A stretch of DNA of 64,000 nucleotides. Origin: Streptacidiphilus sp. 4-A2. GTDB lineage: Bacteria > Actinomycetota > Actinomycetes > Streptomycetales > Streptomycetaceae. The translations under genes and the position numbers were made by a program. Positions 1 to 10,638 of the stretch are shown here, piece after piece. Location: contig JAAFYY010000001.1 in NCBI GenBank assembly GCA_014284505.1, forward strand, positions 1,550,001 through 1,614,000, written 5' to 3'. Positions within the stretch are counted from its first letter, which is position 1, and every line of letters starts with the position of its first letter. The notes under the pieces are model-generated. The model had not been told where the DNA came from, searched no databases, and saw nothing but the letters and a program-made list of their open reading frames with translations.

Positions 1-1793
<1,793 letters not shown>

Positions 1794-1811
1794 GACCGGA
1801 GCGCTTGCCCG

Positions 1812-1853
1812 AAGGCCCCCGGACGCAGTGGACGACTGCGCCCGGGGCCTTTT
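1812..1853 (+). terminator. Rho-independent terminator of icd
   Basis: A GC-rich stem pairs GGCCCCCGGACGCAGT with ACTGCGCCCGGGGCC around a five-base loop and is followed by four T. It sits 19 bases after the icd stop. Confidence 0.85.
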
Positions 1854-1864
1854 CCGTACCTGAA

Positions 1865-1879
1865 TTGACTGATCGTCAA
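1865..1879. promoter_or_regulatory. Palindrome TTGAC-N5-GTCAA (recurrent element, copy 1)
   Basis: TTGACTGATCGTCAA lies between the convergent icd and endonuclease V genes. It is one of at least eight intergenic copies of TGAC-N5-GTCA in this window. No known operator was matched. Confidence 0.5.
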
Positions 1880-1900
1880 CTCTGTTGGGAGCAGCCCGGT

Positions 1901-2615
1901 TCAGCCTTCGGCCAGGGCCTCACGGCAGAGCCGGTCGGCCTGGCGGGTGGTCTCCGGCTGCCGGTAGCGCGGGCTGAGCGCGAGCGTGTGGCGGCAGGCC
2001 GCGTCCAGATCGATCAGATGGCCGGCCGAGACGAAGACCGGCTTCACCCCGCTGCGGGTGCGCACCGCCATGCCGACCGGCCGCCGCTCGTCCAACAGCG
2101 GCGCGGTGGCCCCGCGTTCCGGGCCGAGCTCGGCATGGTCGTAGCAGAAGGGCGACTTGGCGACGCCGAAGGTCGGGATCCCGGTGAGCACGCCAAGGTG
2201 GCTGGCCAGCCCGAGGCGACGCGGATGCGCCACCCCGTAGCCGTCGCAGACGATCAGATCCGGGGTGCGCTCCAGTGCCGCCAGTGCGTCCAGCACCGCG
2301 GGCAGTTCGCGGAAGGCGAGCAGCCCGGGGCGGTAGGGGAAGGCGACTCGGCCGGTGGCGGTGGCCCGGTCGACCACGGCCAGCGTCCGCGGGTCCAGCA
2401 CCACCGCCGCCGCGGCGACCCGGTCGCCGGCGTCGTCGTAGGCGACGTCCACGCCCACGACCGTGCCGCCGCCGGACAGGTCCGGGCCCGGCCCGGTGAC
2501 ATCCACCAGCTCCCGCAGCCGCTGCTGCACCCCGATCGCCGACTCCTCGTCCCCGGCCAGTCGGCCGGGACTCCCCGGGCCATACGAACTGCCCCACCCG
2601 GCGCTGCTGCGGCAT
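1901..2615 (-). CDS. nfi: Endonuclease V (deoxyinosine 3' endonuclease)
   Basis: It nicks DNA (or RNA) near deaminated adenine (inosine) for repair. Family motifs are clear: [10 protein letters not shown] with the metal-binding Asp, the central [19 protein letters not shown] block, GVAKSPFC, and [14 protein letters not shown] near the C terminus. Length is about 236 residues, normal for actinobacteria. The chosen start, ATG at 2615-2613, has a purine-rich ribosome site (GGAGAGGGGG) just upstream. Using it requires one surplus G near 2575, in a GGGG run, to be removed to join [13 protein letters not shown] to [12 protein letters not shown]. No start codon is available in the downstream frame near that point, which supports the frameshift reading. 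It is divergent from the GNAT gene at 2784. Confidence 0.88.
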
Positions 2616-2670
2616 CGCGCCCCCTCTCCTGCGGCCGGGTCCGCGACCCGGGCTCCGGCACGACCGTAGA

Positions 2671-2715
2671 GCACCCGGCCGTGGCGCACCCGGCCGTGGC
2701 GCATCAGGCCGTGGC
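2671..2715. repeat. 15-bp tandem repeat, three copies
   Basis: GCACCCGGCCGTGGC is present twice exactly and once as GCATCAGGCCGTGGC. It lies in the gap between the divergent endonuclease V and GNAT genes. Confidence 0.8.
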
Positions 2716-2783
2716 GCGCCGGGGGTAATCCGGTTGACTCCCGTGGCAGGGGCGGCAGGATGGCCGGCATGGGAGAGCGACTC

Positions 2784-3322
2784 ATGAGAGAGCAACTGGA
2801 GACCGGCTCCGGCCTGGTGCTCCGCCCCTGGCAGGAGCCGGACGCGGCGGCGGTGCTGGACGCGTTCGCGCCCGCGGAGATGGCCAGGCAGTCCACCAGG
2901 GAGATCCGGGACGCCTCGGGGGCCGCGCTGTGGGTGCTGGACCGGCAGCGCGACCTGGCCGCCGGGAGCGGCTACTCCTGGGCCGTGGTGAACCGGCGGG
3001 GCGTACTGCTGGGCTGCGCGGCGGTGACCCGCCTCGACCGGCGGCACGAGACCGGATGGGTGTCGTACTGGACGGTCGAGGCAGCCCGGGGCGCGGGGTG
3101 GCCGCGGACGCAACCCGGGCGGTCGCCTCCTGGGCCTTCCAGGACCTCGGGCTGTTCCGGCTGGAGCTGGGACACCGGACCGACAATCCGGGCTCCTGCC
3201 TGGTGGCGACCCGGGCCGGATTCGCCGTCGAGGGCCGGGAGCGGTCCAAGCTGCGCTACGGCCAGACCCGTTACGACGTGGAGCTGCATGCCCGGCTGGC
3301 CACCGACCCGGAGCCGCGCTGA
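2784..3322 (+). CDS. GNAT family N-acetyltransferase
   Basis: It is predicted to transfer an acetyl group from acetyl-CoA to an amine; the substrate is unknown. It resembles the RimJ/RimL-type group: an N-terminal LRPWQEPDAAAV strand-helix, a central WTVEAARGAGVAADATRAV acetyl-CoA loop, then a DLGLFRLELGH helix and the typical LVATRAGFAVEGRERSKLRYG C-terminal half. The loop is broken by one missing G near 3099, and restoring it recovers the R/Q-x-x-G-x-G/A type loop. I chose ATG 2784 because GGGAGAG lies seven bases upstream; ATG 2760 and 2769 are weaker alternatives. Total is about 179 residues. Confidence 0.85.
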
Positions 3323-3338
3323 GCCACTCCCCGCTGTC

Positions 3339-3372
3339 GCCCGGGCGCGGAGGGCGACGAACGCGCCCGGGC
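3339..3372 (+). terminator. Terminator-like hairpin after GNAT gene
   Basis: A perfect 11-bp stem, GCCCGGGCGCG with CGCGCCCGGGC, encloses a 12-base loop. No T tract follows, as is usual in high-GC actinobacteria. Confidence 0.6.
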
Positions 3373-3401
3373 TGTCGGTGCCGCATGCGATGCTGGGGCA
3401 T

Positions 3402-4165
3402 GTGAGTGAGAAACGACGGGCCGACAAGCAGGGCGACGGCTATGCCGTGCCCGTGGGACGCCCCTACCTGCTCGCGGAATTCCGCACCAAGCTCGCCGCC
3501 GTCAACAGCAGCGTGACCGGCCTCTACAGCGAGTCGCATCCGGCCGAGTTCGACGCCACCAGCGACGCGGTCTATGTGCTGTTCCACATCGCCCGCAATC
3601 TCGCCCCGGCCCGGACCTACACCGGCTGCGACCGGCACCCCAACGGCGCCATCGATCCGGAGGCGCCCCAGGGCTGGAGCCGCTGCCTGCTGTGCAACGA
3701 GGCGCGCCGACTGGGCACCAACCCGGCCAATATCCCGCCGGTCGCCCGGAGCAGCCCGCTCGGCTTCCCGGTGCCGGAGGGCCCGTACACCTTCGAGCAG
3801 CTGGGCCAGCTGCTGCGCCAGGTCAACGAGCAGGCGTTCGAGCTGTCGCTGCGCTCGGACGACGCCGACTTCGCGCACTTCGCCGACACCACGCACCAGG
3901 CCTTCATCGTGGCCCGGGAGCTCGCCCGCCCCCGCAACACCTCTGGCTGCGACATCCACCCCGGCGCGCCCACCGACCCCACCGCGGACAACGCCTGCCT
4001 TTCTGCGTCGCCGACCGGCGCCGCCGGCTCGACCAGCGGAACAACACCCCGGTCATGCTCCCCGCCGCCGGGAGCGGACGATTCCGCGCCGCCCCCGGCC
4101 GATCCCCCGTTCACCCCGGGCTCCCCGGGCTCCCCCGGGTGAACGGGTCGGAGAAGCGGCACTGA
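3402..4165 (+). CDS. Hypothetical protein with two Cys/His metal-binding-like repeats
   Basis: The family is not one I can name. The ~250-residue protein has two similar modules: TGCDRHPNGAIDP followed by RCLLCNEARR, and SGCDIHPGAPTDP followed by ACLFCVADRRRR. Each offers C-x2-H then C-x2-C, the spacing of a treble-clef or zinc-knuckle fold, so two zinc sites are plausible. The segments between them are helical (EQLGQLLRQVNEQAFELSL). One T is missing near 4002; adding it completes the second CxxC and moves the stop to 4165. The start is either GTG 3402 or ATG 3390. The C-terminal tail is rich in Pro, Gly and Arg. Confidence 0.7.
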
Positions 4166-4173
4166 CCGGTGCG

Positions 4174-4451
4174 TCAGTCAGCCATGCGGCGGCTGCCCAG
4201 GTGCAGCGAGTTGCCGATCGCCGCGTAGACCACGGCGGGCAGGCCGAAGCCAGCAGCGCACGCAGCTTGTCGTTGTGGATGCTGTTGAAGAGGTTCTTCG
4301 ACCAGGTGGCCAGCCAGTCCGACGCCTGCTGGATCCAGTGGACGAAGGAGTTTCCGGTGCTCGCGTCGAACAGGTACAGCACGATCCAGACCACCAGGAT
4401 CAGTGCTGCCAGGTTGGCCGCGAGGGCGATCAGACGGGTTACTCCACTCAT
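4174..4451 (-). CDS. Small single-pass or two-pass membrane protein, function unknown
   Basis: About 92 residues. One long hydrophobic helix lies near the N terminus (residues ~6-25, VTRLIALAANLAALILVVWI), followed by an amphipathic stretch with several Trp and a short second hydrophobic segment (FGLPAVVYAAIGNSL). Small proteins of this layout are common in Streptomyces, but no role is known to me. One G is missing near 4253; restoring it gives the final segment and the stop at 4174. It is convergent with the zinc-knuckle-like gene, with an 8-base gap. Confidence 0.7.
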
Positions 4452-4587
4452 GTCCGAACGCCTGCCCGGTTCCACACCACAAAAACAGGCCGCCCCCGTC
4501 CCACGGAGACGGACCGCGAGCTGATCGCCCGGCCGGCCCGCCGACCCGGCCGGCCCGCCGACTTCACCGGCCCGCCGGGGAGTCGCC

Positions 4588-5287
4588 CTAGCCGGCCCCG
4601 TTCACCCGCTCGTCCGGGATCACAAAGAACTCGGTGACCACGCAGGCGACTTCACCGGTGGCGGTGCGGCCGATCCAGGTGGGGTAGACGCCGTCGCCCC
4701 AGCCCGAGGAGAAAGCCACCAGATTGTGACCGCTGGCGGGGTCGGCCAGGGTGACCACCCCGGCCCCCCAGTCGAGGGCCTCGAACGCGGCCGTCAGCGA
4801 CTGGTTGTCGCTCTCGAAGTCACCCAGCGGCTCCACCGCCTCGGCGTCCACGAAGCAGCCGGTGCCCGCGTCCACCCCGTAGCCGTAGAACTCGTCGTCA
4901 CCCAGGGAGGGCGAGCTCCTGCTCCGGGACGACCGCCTGCTCCCAGACCACGACCGGCTCGTCGCGGACGAGCAGCCGGGCGGCGGCGACCCGCTGGTGC
5001 GGACGCGCCGGGCCGTCCTCGTGGTCGTCGTCCCCGGCCCCGTCCGGCTCGGCGATGTCGACCACCGACAGGGTGACCGGATAGCGGCCGGGCGGGACGG
5101 CGACCGTGAACGGATCGCCGCCGTAGGGCCCGAGCCCGGTGAACGGGTCGCAGGCGACGATCCGGCCGCTGGGCAGGTTCAGCCCGGCGGGCGGGCTGAC
5201 GCCGACCGTGCCGGTCTGGCCACTGGGGAAGACGTATCGCTCGCCCGCGGTGAACATACGGACGACATCGGGAGCGGCGAACGACAT
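4588..5287 (-). CDS. DUF4241 domain protein
   Basis: About 232 residues. The pattern GRIVACDPFTGLG, then VAVPPGRYPVTLSVV, then DEFYGYGVDAGTGCFVDAEA, and a C-terminal SSGWGDGVYPTWIGR is characteristic of DUF4241 proteins, which are widespread in bacteria and sometimes linked to contact-dependent toxin immunity; no role is proven. The gene is split near 4905 by one extra C, and removing it joins LASLGDDEFYGYG. The start ATG 5287 faces the 5.3-5.7 kb regulatory gap. Confidence 0.85.
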
Positions 5288-5521
5288 GGGCGGTCCTCGG
5301 CTGAGCGGGCGGGGTCCGCTGAAGACTATCGGCGGTCACCGACAACCGCTCCCGCCGGGCCCACCGTCAGGCCCCATGGCACCCGCCGCCCACCCCTTCC
5401 ACCGTCGGCCGACGGGGCCACCGCCGCGAAATCCGGAATTGGCCGCGCATTCGTCCCACCGTCATCAGCCGACCGGCCGACAGCCCGGCGCCGCCGCCGC
5501 GGCTGGTACCCGCGCGTAATC

Positions 5522-5534
5522 TGACGGATCGTCA
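5522..5534. promoter_or_regulatory. Palindrome TGACGGATCGTCA (recurrent element, copy 2)
   Basis: This copy is identical over 13 bases to the one at 54652 and has the form TGACG-N3-CGTCA. It lies about 140 bases before the GT2 start. Confidence 0.5.
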
Positions 5535-5607
5535 AATCAGGTTGGGGAGCTTAACCGGAAGCGTGAATTTCAGGCCTGTTAATGTCCGGTATGCGGACTG
5601 GACGCAT

Positions 5608-5621
5608 GTGGTCTAGACCAC
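5608..5621. promoter_or_regulatory. DasR-responsive element (dre) candidate
   Basis: The sequence GTGGTCTAGACCAC is a perfect 14-bp palindrome. Its core TGGTCTAGACCA equals the core of the published dre consensus for DasR, the GntR/HutC regulator that responds to glucosamine-6-phosphate in streptomycetes. It lies 50 bases upstream of the GT2 start, a good place for repression. Binding is inferred from sequence only. Confidence 0.7.
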
Positions 5622-5670
5622 CTGGTTATGCTTGCCAACGAGGCTGAGACGCCGACAGCTTGGGGGATAC

Positions 5671-7377
5671 ATGACCACAACAATCCAGCCGCCACCCGCT
5701 CGCAGCACACCCGCACCACACCTGCCCCAGCCACCGAACGACCACGAACTGTACTGGTACTTCGGGCCGCAGCGACGCTGGGTGCTGATCTGCACCTCGT
5801 TCGCGTTCGTACTCACCGCCGCCAGCATGCTGGGCTTCTCGCTGCGCACTCCGGCGCTGTGGGGATTCCTGGCCGTCCTGCTGCTCAATCTGCTGGCATT
5901 CACGCTCTCCTGCGTGAACAGCCTGCGCAGCCGCCGGCTCACCCGGCAGTCGCACGAGGTGCTGCTGCGCGCCTGGCAGCCGGCCGATCCGCCCGGCGTG
6001 GACCTGTTCCTGCCGACCTGCGGCGAACCGGTGGACCTGCTGGACAACGCCTACCGGGCGGTGGCGACGCTGGAATGGCCCGGGGAACTGGTCGTCTGGG
6101 TCCTCGACGACGCCGACCGGCCCGAGGTCGCCGCGCTCGCCGAACAGCACGGCTACCGCTATGTGGTCCGCCCCGACCGGGGCCGGCTGAAGAAGGCAGG
6201 CAACCTCAACCACGCGCTGACGCTCAGCCGGGGCGACTATGTCGCCATCCTGGACGCCGACTTCGCGCCCCGGCACGACTTCCTGCTGCACCTCGCCCCC
6301 TACTTCGCGGACCCGGCCGTCGGCATCGTGCAGAGCCCCCAGTGCTTCGACACCGACGCCGCGATGAGCTGGATCGAACGCGCGGCGGGCTCCGCACAGG
6401 AGTGGTTCTTCCGCTGGATCCAGCCCTCCCGGGACGCCAGCGACGCCGCGATCTGCTGCGGCAGCAACGCCCTCTACCGGCGTTCCGCGCTGGAGCGCGC
6501 GGGCGGCATCGCCCGGCTGGACCACAGCGAGGACATGTACACCGGCCTGGCGCTGTACGAGCAGGGCTACCGCACCCAGTACGTGCCGGTGCTGCTGGCC
6601 AAGGGCACCTCCCCGGACAGCCTGGGCTCGTTCGTCAACCAGCAGTACCGGTGGGCGATGGGCAATCTGCACCTGACCCGCAGCCGCGACCTGGCCCGGA
6701 TCGGCGCCCCCTGGCGGATGCGGCTCTGCTTCTACGAGGGAGTCGTCGGCTATCTGTCCATGTTCGTCAATGTCGTCGCCGCGCCGCTGCCGCCGCTGGT
6801 GATGATGTTCGGCTACCCGCATCTGGTCCGGCCCTGGCATGTACTGCCGATGCTCGCCCCGCTCTGGCTCTGGCATGTGCTGCTGCCGCAGGTCAGCCGC
6901 ACCCGCTGGCGGATGGAGGTGATCCGCGCGAACGTGCTGATGAGCCTGGCCTCCGGCGCCGCCTTCGTGGACACCATCCGCGGGCGCAGCGCCGCCTGGG
7001 TTCCCACCGGCGCCGGGCGCAGCCGTCCCGGCGGGCTGGCGCGGCGGGTGGTGCTCGCCGCGACGGTGTGGCTGACGCTCTCCATCGGCGCGGCCGTGGC
7101 CGGGCTCGCCCTGGACATCTCCCAGGTCGGCTGGCAGCCCACCTGGGGGCTCGGCCTCTATGTGCTGGTGCAGTGCCAGATCGGACTGCCGCTGCTGCGC
7201 GACCTGTACCGCGAGCTGCGGCCGCGACCCGGCGCGGGCGACGGCGCAGGCGTGGTGGCCGGCCGGCCACGGCTGCCGATGCAGCCGCGCCGCTGGCCCG
7301 AGGCGCTGGCGATCACCTCGCTGCTGGCGCTGGTCGCACTGTTCGCCTCCGGCTGGGTCGCGCCGATGCTGCCCTGA
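5671..7377 (+). CDS. Cellulose-synthase-like family 2 glycosyltransferase, membrane-bound
   Basis: It is predicted to polymerise a beta-linked glycan from a nucleotide sugar at the cytoplasmic membrane and extrude it. The 568-residue frame is unbroken. Two membrane helices (~35-75) precede the GT-A domain, which has VDLFLPTCGEP, the substrate Asp in WVLDDADRP, the metal-binding DADFAPRH, the acceptor-site HSEDMYTGL and the QQYRW (QxxRW) processivity motif near residue 330. Four or more C-terminal helices follow. Start ATG 5671 has GGGGGA at 5662-5667. The upstream dre-like site and the downstream acyltransferase/GH16 gene suggest an exported, acylated polysaccharide. Streptomyces CslA is a related hyphal-tip enzyme, but this protein lacks its usual GlxA neighbour, so I do not use that symbol. 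Confidence 0.92.
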   Translation: MTTTIQPPPARSTPAPHLPQPPNDHELYWYFGPQRRWVLICTSFAFVLTAASMLGFSLRTPALWGFLAVLLLNLLAFTLSCVNSLRSRRLTRQSHEVLLRAWQPADPPGVDLFLPTCGEPVDLLDNAYRAVATLEWPGELVVWVLDDADRPEVAALAEQHGYRYVVRPDRGRLKKAGNLNHALTLSRGDYVAILDADFAPRHDFLLHLAPYFADPAVGIVQSPQCFDTDAAMSWIERAAGSAQEWFFRWIQPSRDASDAAICCGSNALYRRSALERAGGIARLDHSEDMYTGLALYEQGYRTQYVPVLLAKGTSPDSLGSFVNQQYRWAMGNLHLTRSRDLARIGAPWRMRLCFYEGVVGYLSMFVNVVAAPLPPLVMMFGYPHLVRPWHVLPMLAPLWLWHVLLPQVSRTRWRMEVIRANVLMSLASGAAFVDTIRGRSAAWVPTGAGRSRPGGLARRVVLAATVWLTLSIGAAVAGLALDISQVGWQPTWGLGLYVLVQCQIGLPLLRDLYRELRPRPGAGDGAGVVAGRPRLPMQPRRWPEALAITSLLALVALFASGWVAPMLP

Positions 7378-7525
7378 CCGTCCCCGTCCCGGTAACCGTC
7401 CCCGCCCACGCCCCCCGCACCCGCCCGCACCCGCGTACGGGCAGGCGCACGGGCCCGCACCCGGGCACCGGACACCGGACACGAACCACAAGAACCACAA
7501 GAACCACACGCTGAAAGGCACACAC

Positions 7526-10479
7526 ATGTCGTCCCCTGCCGTTCCGGCCACGAGCCGGAAGGCGGACGCGCCCCCCACGGCGGATTCCCGCCGCGCTTTC
7601 CGTCCTGACATCGAGGGCCTGCGTGCCCTCGCCCTCCTCGCCGTCCTCGGCTTCCACGCCGACATCCCCGGTATGACCGGCGGATATGTCGGAGTGGACG
7701 TGTTCTTCGTGATCTCCGGCTACCTGATCACCGGGCTGCTGCTGCGCGAGGCGCTCGGCACCGGCCGGATCCGGCTGGCCGAGTTCTACTCCCGCCGCGC
7801 CCGCCGGCTGCTCCCCTCAGCCGGACTGGTCCTGGCCGCTGTCTCCGTCGCCGCCGTCTTCCTGGTCGGACCGCTCAGCCGGACCGACATCTACCACGAT
7901 GTCCTGGCCGCCGCGCTCAGCGTCTCCAACTGGCGCTTCATCGGCGAGCAGACCGACTATCTGGCGGCGGGGCGCGACCCGAGCCCGCTGCTGCACTTCT
8001 GGTCGCTGGCCGTGGAGGAGCAGTTCTACCTGGTCTGGGCGCCGCTGTTCGCGCTGCTGGTCCGGCTCTTCCTGCGGGCCGGCAACCGCCGCGGCGACGG
8101 CGACGCCGCCCGGCGCCGGCTGCGCGCCGCGCTGGCCGTGGTCGTGGTCGGTGCCGGCGCCGTCTCGCTGCTGCTCTGCCTGCGCTGGAGCCATGACTCG
8201 GTCTCCCTGGCGTACCTGGGCACCCCCTCCCGGGTCTGGCAGTTCGGCGCCGGCGCGCTGCTGGCGATGCTGCCCGCGCGGCTGCTGGGCCCGGCCCGGC
8301 TGCGTCCGCTCCTCGGCTGGGCCGGGCTCGCCGCCGTCGTGCTGACCACCGTCCGCTACAACTCCGGCACGCCCTACCCGGGTTCGGCCGCGCTGCTGCC
8401 GACCCTGGGCGCGGCGGCGGTGATCCTGGGCGGGTCCCCCAGCGGCGAGCCCGGCGCCGGATACCCCTGGTACCACCCCGGCCGGCTGCTCTCCGCCCGC
8501 GCGCCGCGCGCCGTCGGGCGGCTGTCCTACAACCTCTACCTGTGGCACTGGCCGGTCCTGGTGCTCGCCGACGACTGGACCGGGCGGACGCTGCCCTGGC
8601 CGGTCAAGGCCGCGCTGACGCTCGCCGCCGTCCTTCCCGCCTATGCCGCCATGCGCTGGGTGGAACGCCCGCTGCGGAGCTCCCGGGTGGTCACCGAACT
8701 GCCCAGACGCGGGCTGTCGCTGGCCTGACCGCCGTGGTCGTCCGGTGGTGCTGGCGCTGGTGGCCGGGACCGGGACGCTCAACTCCCTGGGCCCGGCCAC
8801 CCCGGTCCCCAGCTCCGGACTGCCGGTCGGCGCCGTCACCGGCACCAGCCTGCTGGTCGGCGGGGCCAAGGCGGCCGGGAACGGCCCGGTGGTGCCCGAT
8901 CCGATCCAGGCCCGCAACGACTACCCGCCGGACGGCGACTGCGAGGTCGCCCCGGCGGAGGTGAGCAGCCCGCCCTGCCTGTTCGGCGACACCAGCAGCA
9001 GCCACCGGATCGTGCTGCTCGGCGACTCCCACGCGGGCCAGTGGTTCTCGGCGCTGCTGGGCATCGCCGCGACCCGGCACACGGCGCTGGAGGAGCTGGT
9101 CAAGCAGGGCTGCCCGCTGCCGCAACTGACGGTGCTCAATCCCGAGTTGGGGCACACCTACACCGAGTGCGACAGCTGGCGGGCGGCCACCCTGGCCCGG
9201 CTGCGCCGCGAGCCCAGGCCCGACCTGATCGTGGTCGCCTCGCTCAACCGCTACACCGCCGACCAGACCCTGCTGCTCAAAGCCTGGAACGAGACCCTGG
9301 CGCCGCTGCGCGCGCTGGGCGTGCCCATCGTCTACCTCAAGGACACCCCGGTGCCCGGCATCGACGTCCCGGCCTGTGTCTCCGACCATCCGCAGGCGCC
9401 GGGGCTGTGCGCGGTGCCGCGCTCCCAGGCGCTGTGGCCCGATCCGCTCTCGGCGGCCATCTCCGCCGGGCGCGAACCGGGGGTGCAGCAGGTGAGCGTC
9501 AACGACGTGCTCTGCCCGGGCACCGGGAGCAGCTGCCCGGCGGTGCTGGACCGGGTACTGCTCTACCGGGACACGGCGCACCTGACCAATGCCGCGGTGG
9601 TGATCCTCAGCGGCCGGCTGGAGCATCTGCTGGCCGGCGAGGGGCTGCTCGGCGACGGGTGGAGCACCCTGCTCCAGGACGACTTCACCGGCCCGGCCGG
9701 AAGCCGTCCGAACCCCGCCCTGTGGCTGTACGACACCGGTACCTGCTACCAGGGCTGCCCGGCGCCGCACTGGGGTACCGGCGAGGTGGAGACCATGACC
9801 GACTCCACCGCCAACGTCCGGCTGGACGGGCACGGGGATCTGGAGCTGGTGCCCACCCGTGACCCGGCCGGGGCCTGGTCCTCGGGCCGGATCGAGAGCC
9901 GGAGCTCCGCCTTCGCCGCTCCCCGGGCGGAGTGCTGCGGATCTCGGCCACGATCGCCCTGCCGGATGTCACCGGGCCCGCCGCCACCGGCTACTGGCCC
10001 GCGTTCTGGACCCTGGGCGCCGGGCTGCGTCCGAGCTTCGGCGGCTGGCCGGGAGTCGGCGAACTCGACGCCATGGAGAACGTGGACGGCAGGCCCTCGG
10101 TGTTCGGCACCATGCACTGCGGGGTCACCCCGGCGGTCCCTGCGACGAGCCGACCGGGCTCGGCTCGGGTGAGCACCCCTGCGCCGCCTGCGCCCAGGGG
10201 TTCCACACCTACACCGTCGAGATCGACCGGTCCACCTCGCCGGAGCAGGTCCGCTGGTACATCGACGGAACTCTCTACCACACCGTGACCTCGGCCCAGA
10301 TGGACGCTGCAACCTGGGACGCGGCGGTGCACCACGGGGTCTTCCTGATCCTGGACCTGGCGGTCGGCGGTTCGCTGCCGGGCGTCTACGGCGGCGCGGT
10401 ACCGACCGCGGCGACCCAGCCGGGCCATCCGATGCTGGTCCGCGAGGTCTCGGTGACCTCCCGCGCCGGGGCAGGCTGA
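7526..10479 (+). CDS. Acyltransferase-3 / SGNH hydrolase-like / GH16 fusion protein
   Basis: A three-part protein of about 985 residues. Part 1 is an OafA/YrhL-type membrane O-acyltransferase: FRPDIEGLRALA, the catalytic-type His in GFHAD, GGYVGVDVFFVISGYLI, FYSRRARRLLPS, and WSLAVEEQFYLVW. Part 2 is an extracytoplasmic SGNH domain: VLLGDSHAGQW holds the Ser, and DTAHLTN matches the C-terminal Asp-x-x-His block. Part 3, in the same frame without a stop, is a GH16 beta-glucanase-like domain carrying the catalytic ELDAME (ExDxxE) motif, with MTDSTANVRLDGHGDLEL and HTYTVEIDR. Breaks near 8728 (in the linking helix), 9925 and 10135 fit base-calling errors. AT3-SGNH pairs are common; a GH16 tail is very rare to my knowledge. 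ATG 7526 has GAAAGG upstream. Confidence 0.85.
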
Positions 10480-10495
10480 CCCGGCCCACGGACAG

Positions 10496-10527
10496 GGGGG
10501 ACGGCGGCGCCTGGGCCGCCGTCCCCC
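10496..10527 (+). terminator. Strong terminator after the fusion gene
   Basis: The stem GGGGGACGGCGGC pairs with GCCGCCGTCCCCC around a six-base loop, starting 17 bases after the stop codon. Confidence 0.85.
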
Positions 10528-10546
10528 GCTGTCACCGGCCGGGTTC

Positions 10547-10637
10547 GAGCCGGTTCATCCATGCCGGTTCAGTCGGGCCGGTTCATCCCGGCCGGTTCGG
10601 TCGGGCCGGCTCGTTCCGGGCCGTTCGTTCCGGGTGG
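10547..10637. repeat. Degenerate GCCGGTTC-type short tandem repeats
   Basis: Imperfect units of roughly 10-12 bases built on GCCGGTTC(A/G) are repeated seven or so times between the terminator and the GH59 stop codon. There is no coding signal. Confidence 0.6.
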
Positions 10638-10638
10638 C

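Larger units (their letters stand above)
5288..5670. other. 383-bp intergenic region with two palindromes
   Basis: No supportable gene is present. The region separates the divergent DUF4241 and GT2 genes. It holds the palindrome TGACGGATCGTCA at 5522-5534, a small inverted repeat GTCCG-gtatg-CGGAC at 5584-5598 and the DasR-like site at 5608-5621. Confidence 0.6.

Noticed and set aside
5671..7377. Assignment as cslA of the tip-growth locus
   Set aside because: The GlxA oxidase partner and the usual CslA neighbours are absent; only cellulose-synthase-like GT2 is supported.
5628..7514. 628-codon frame overlapping the GT2 gene
   Set aside because: Shadow frame: Arg/Pro/Ala-rich and lacking the GT2 motifs found in the adjacent frame.
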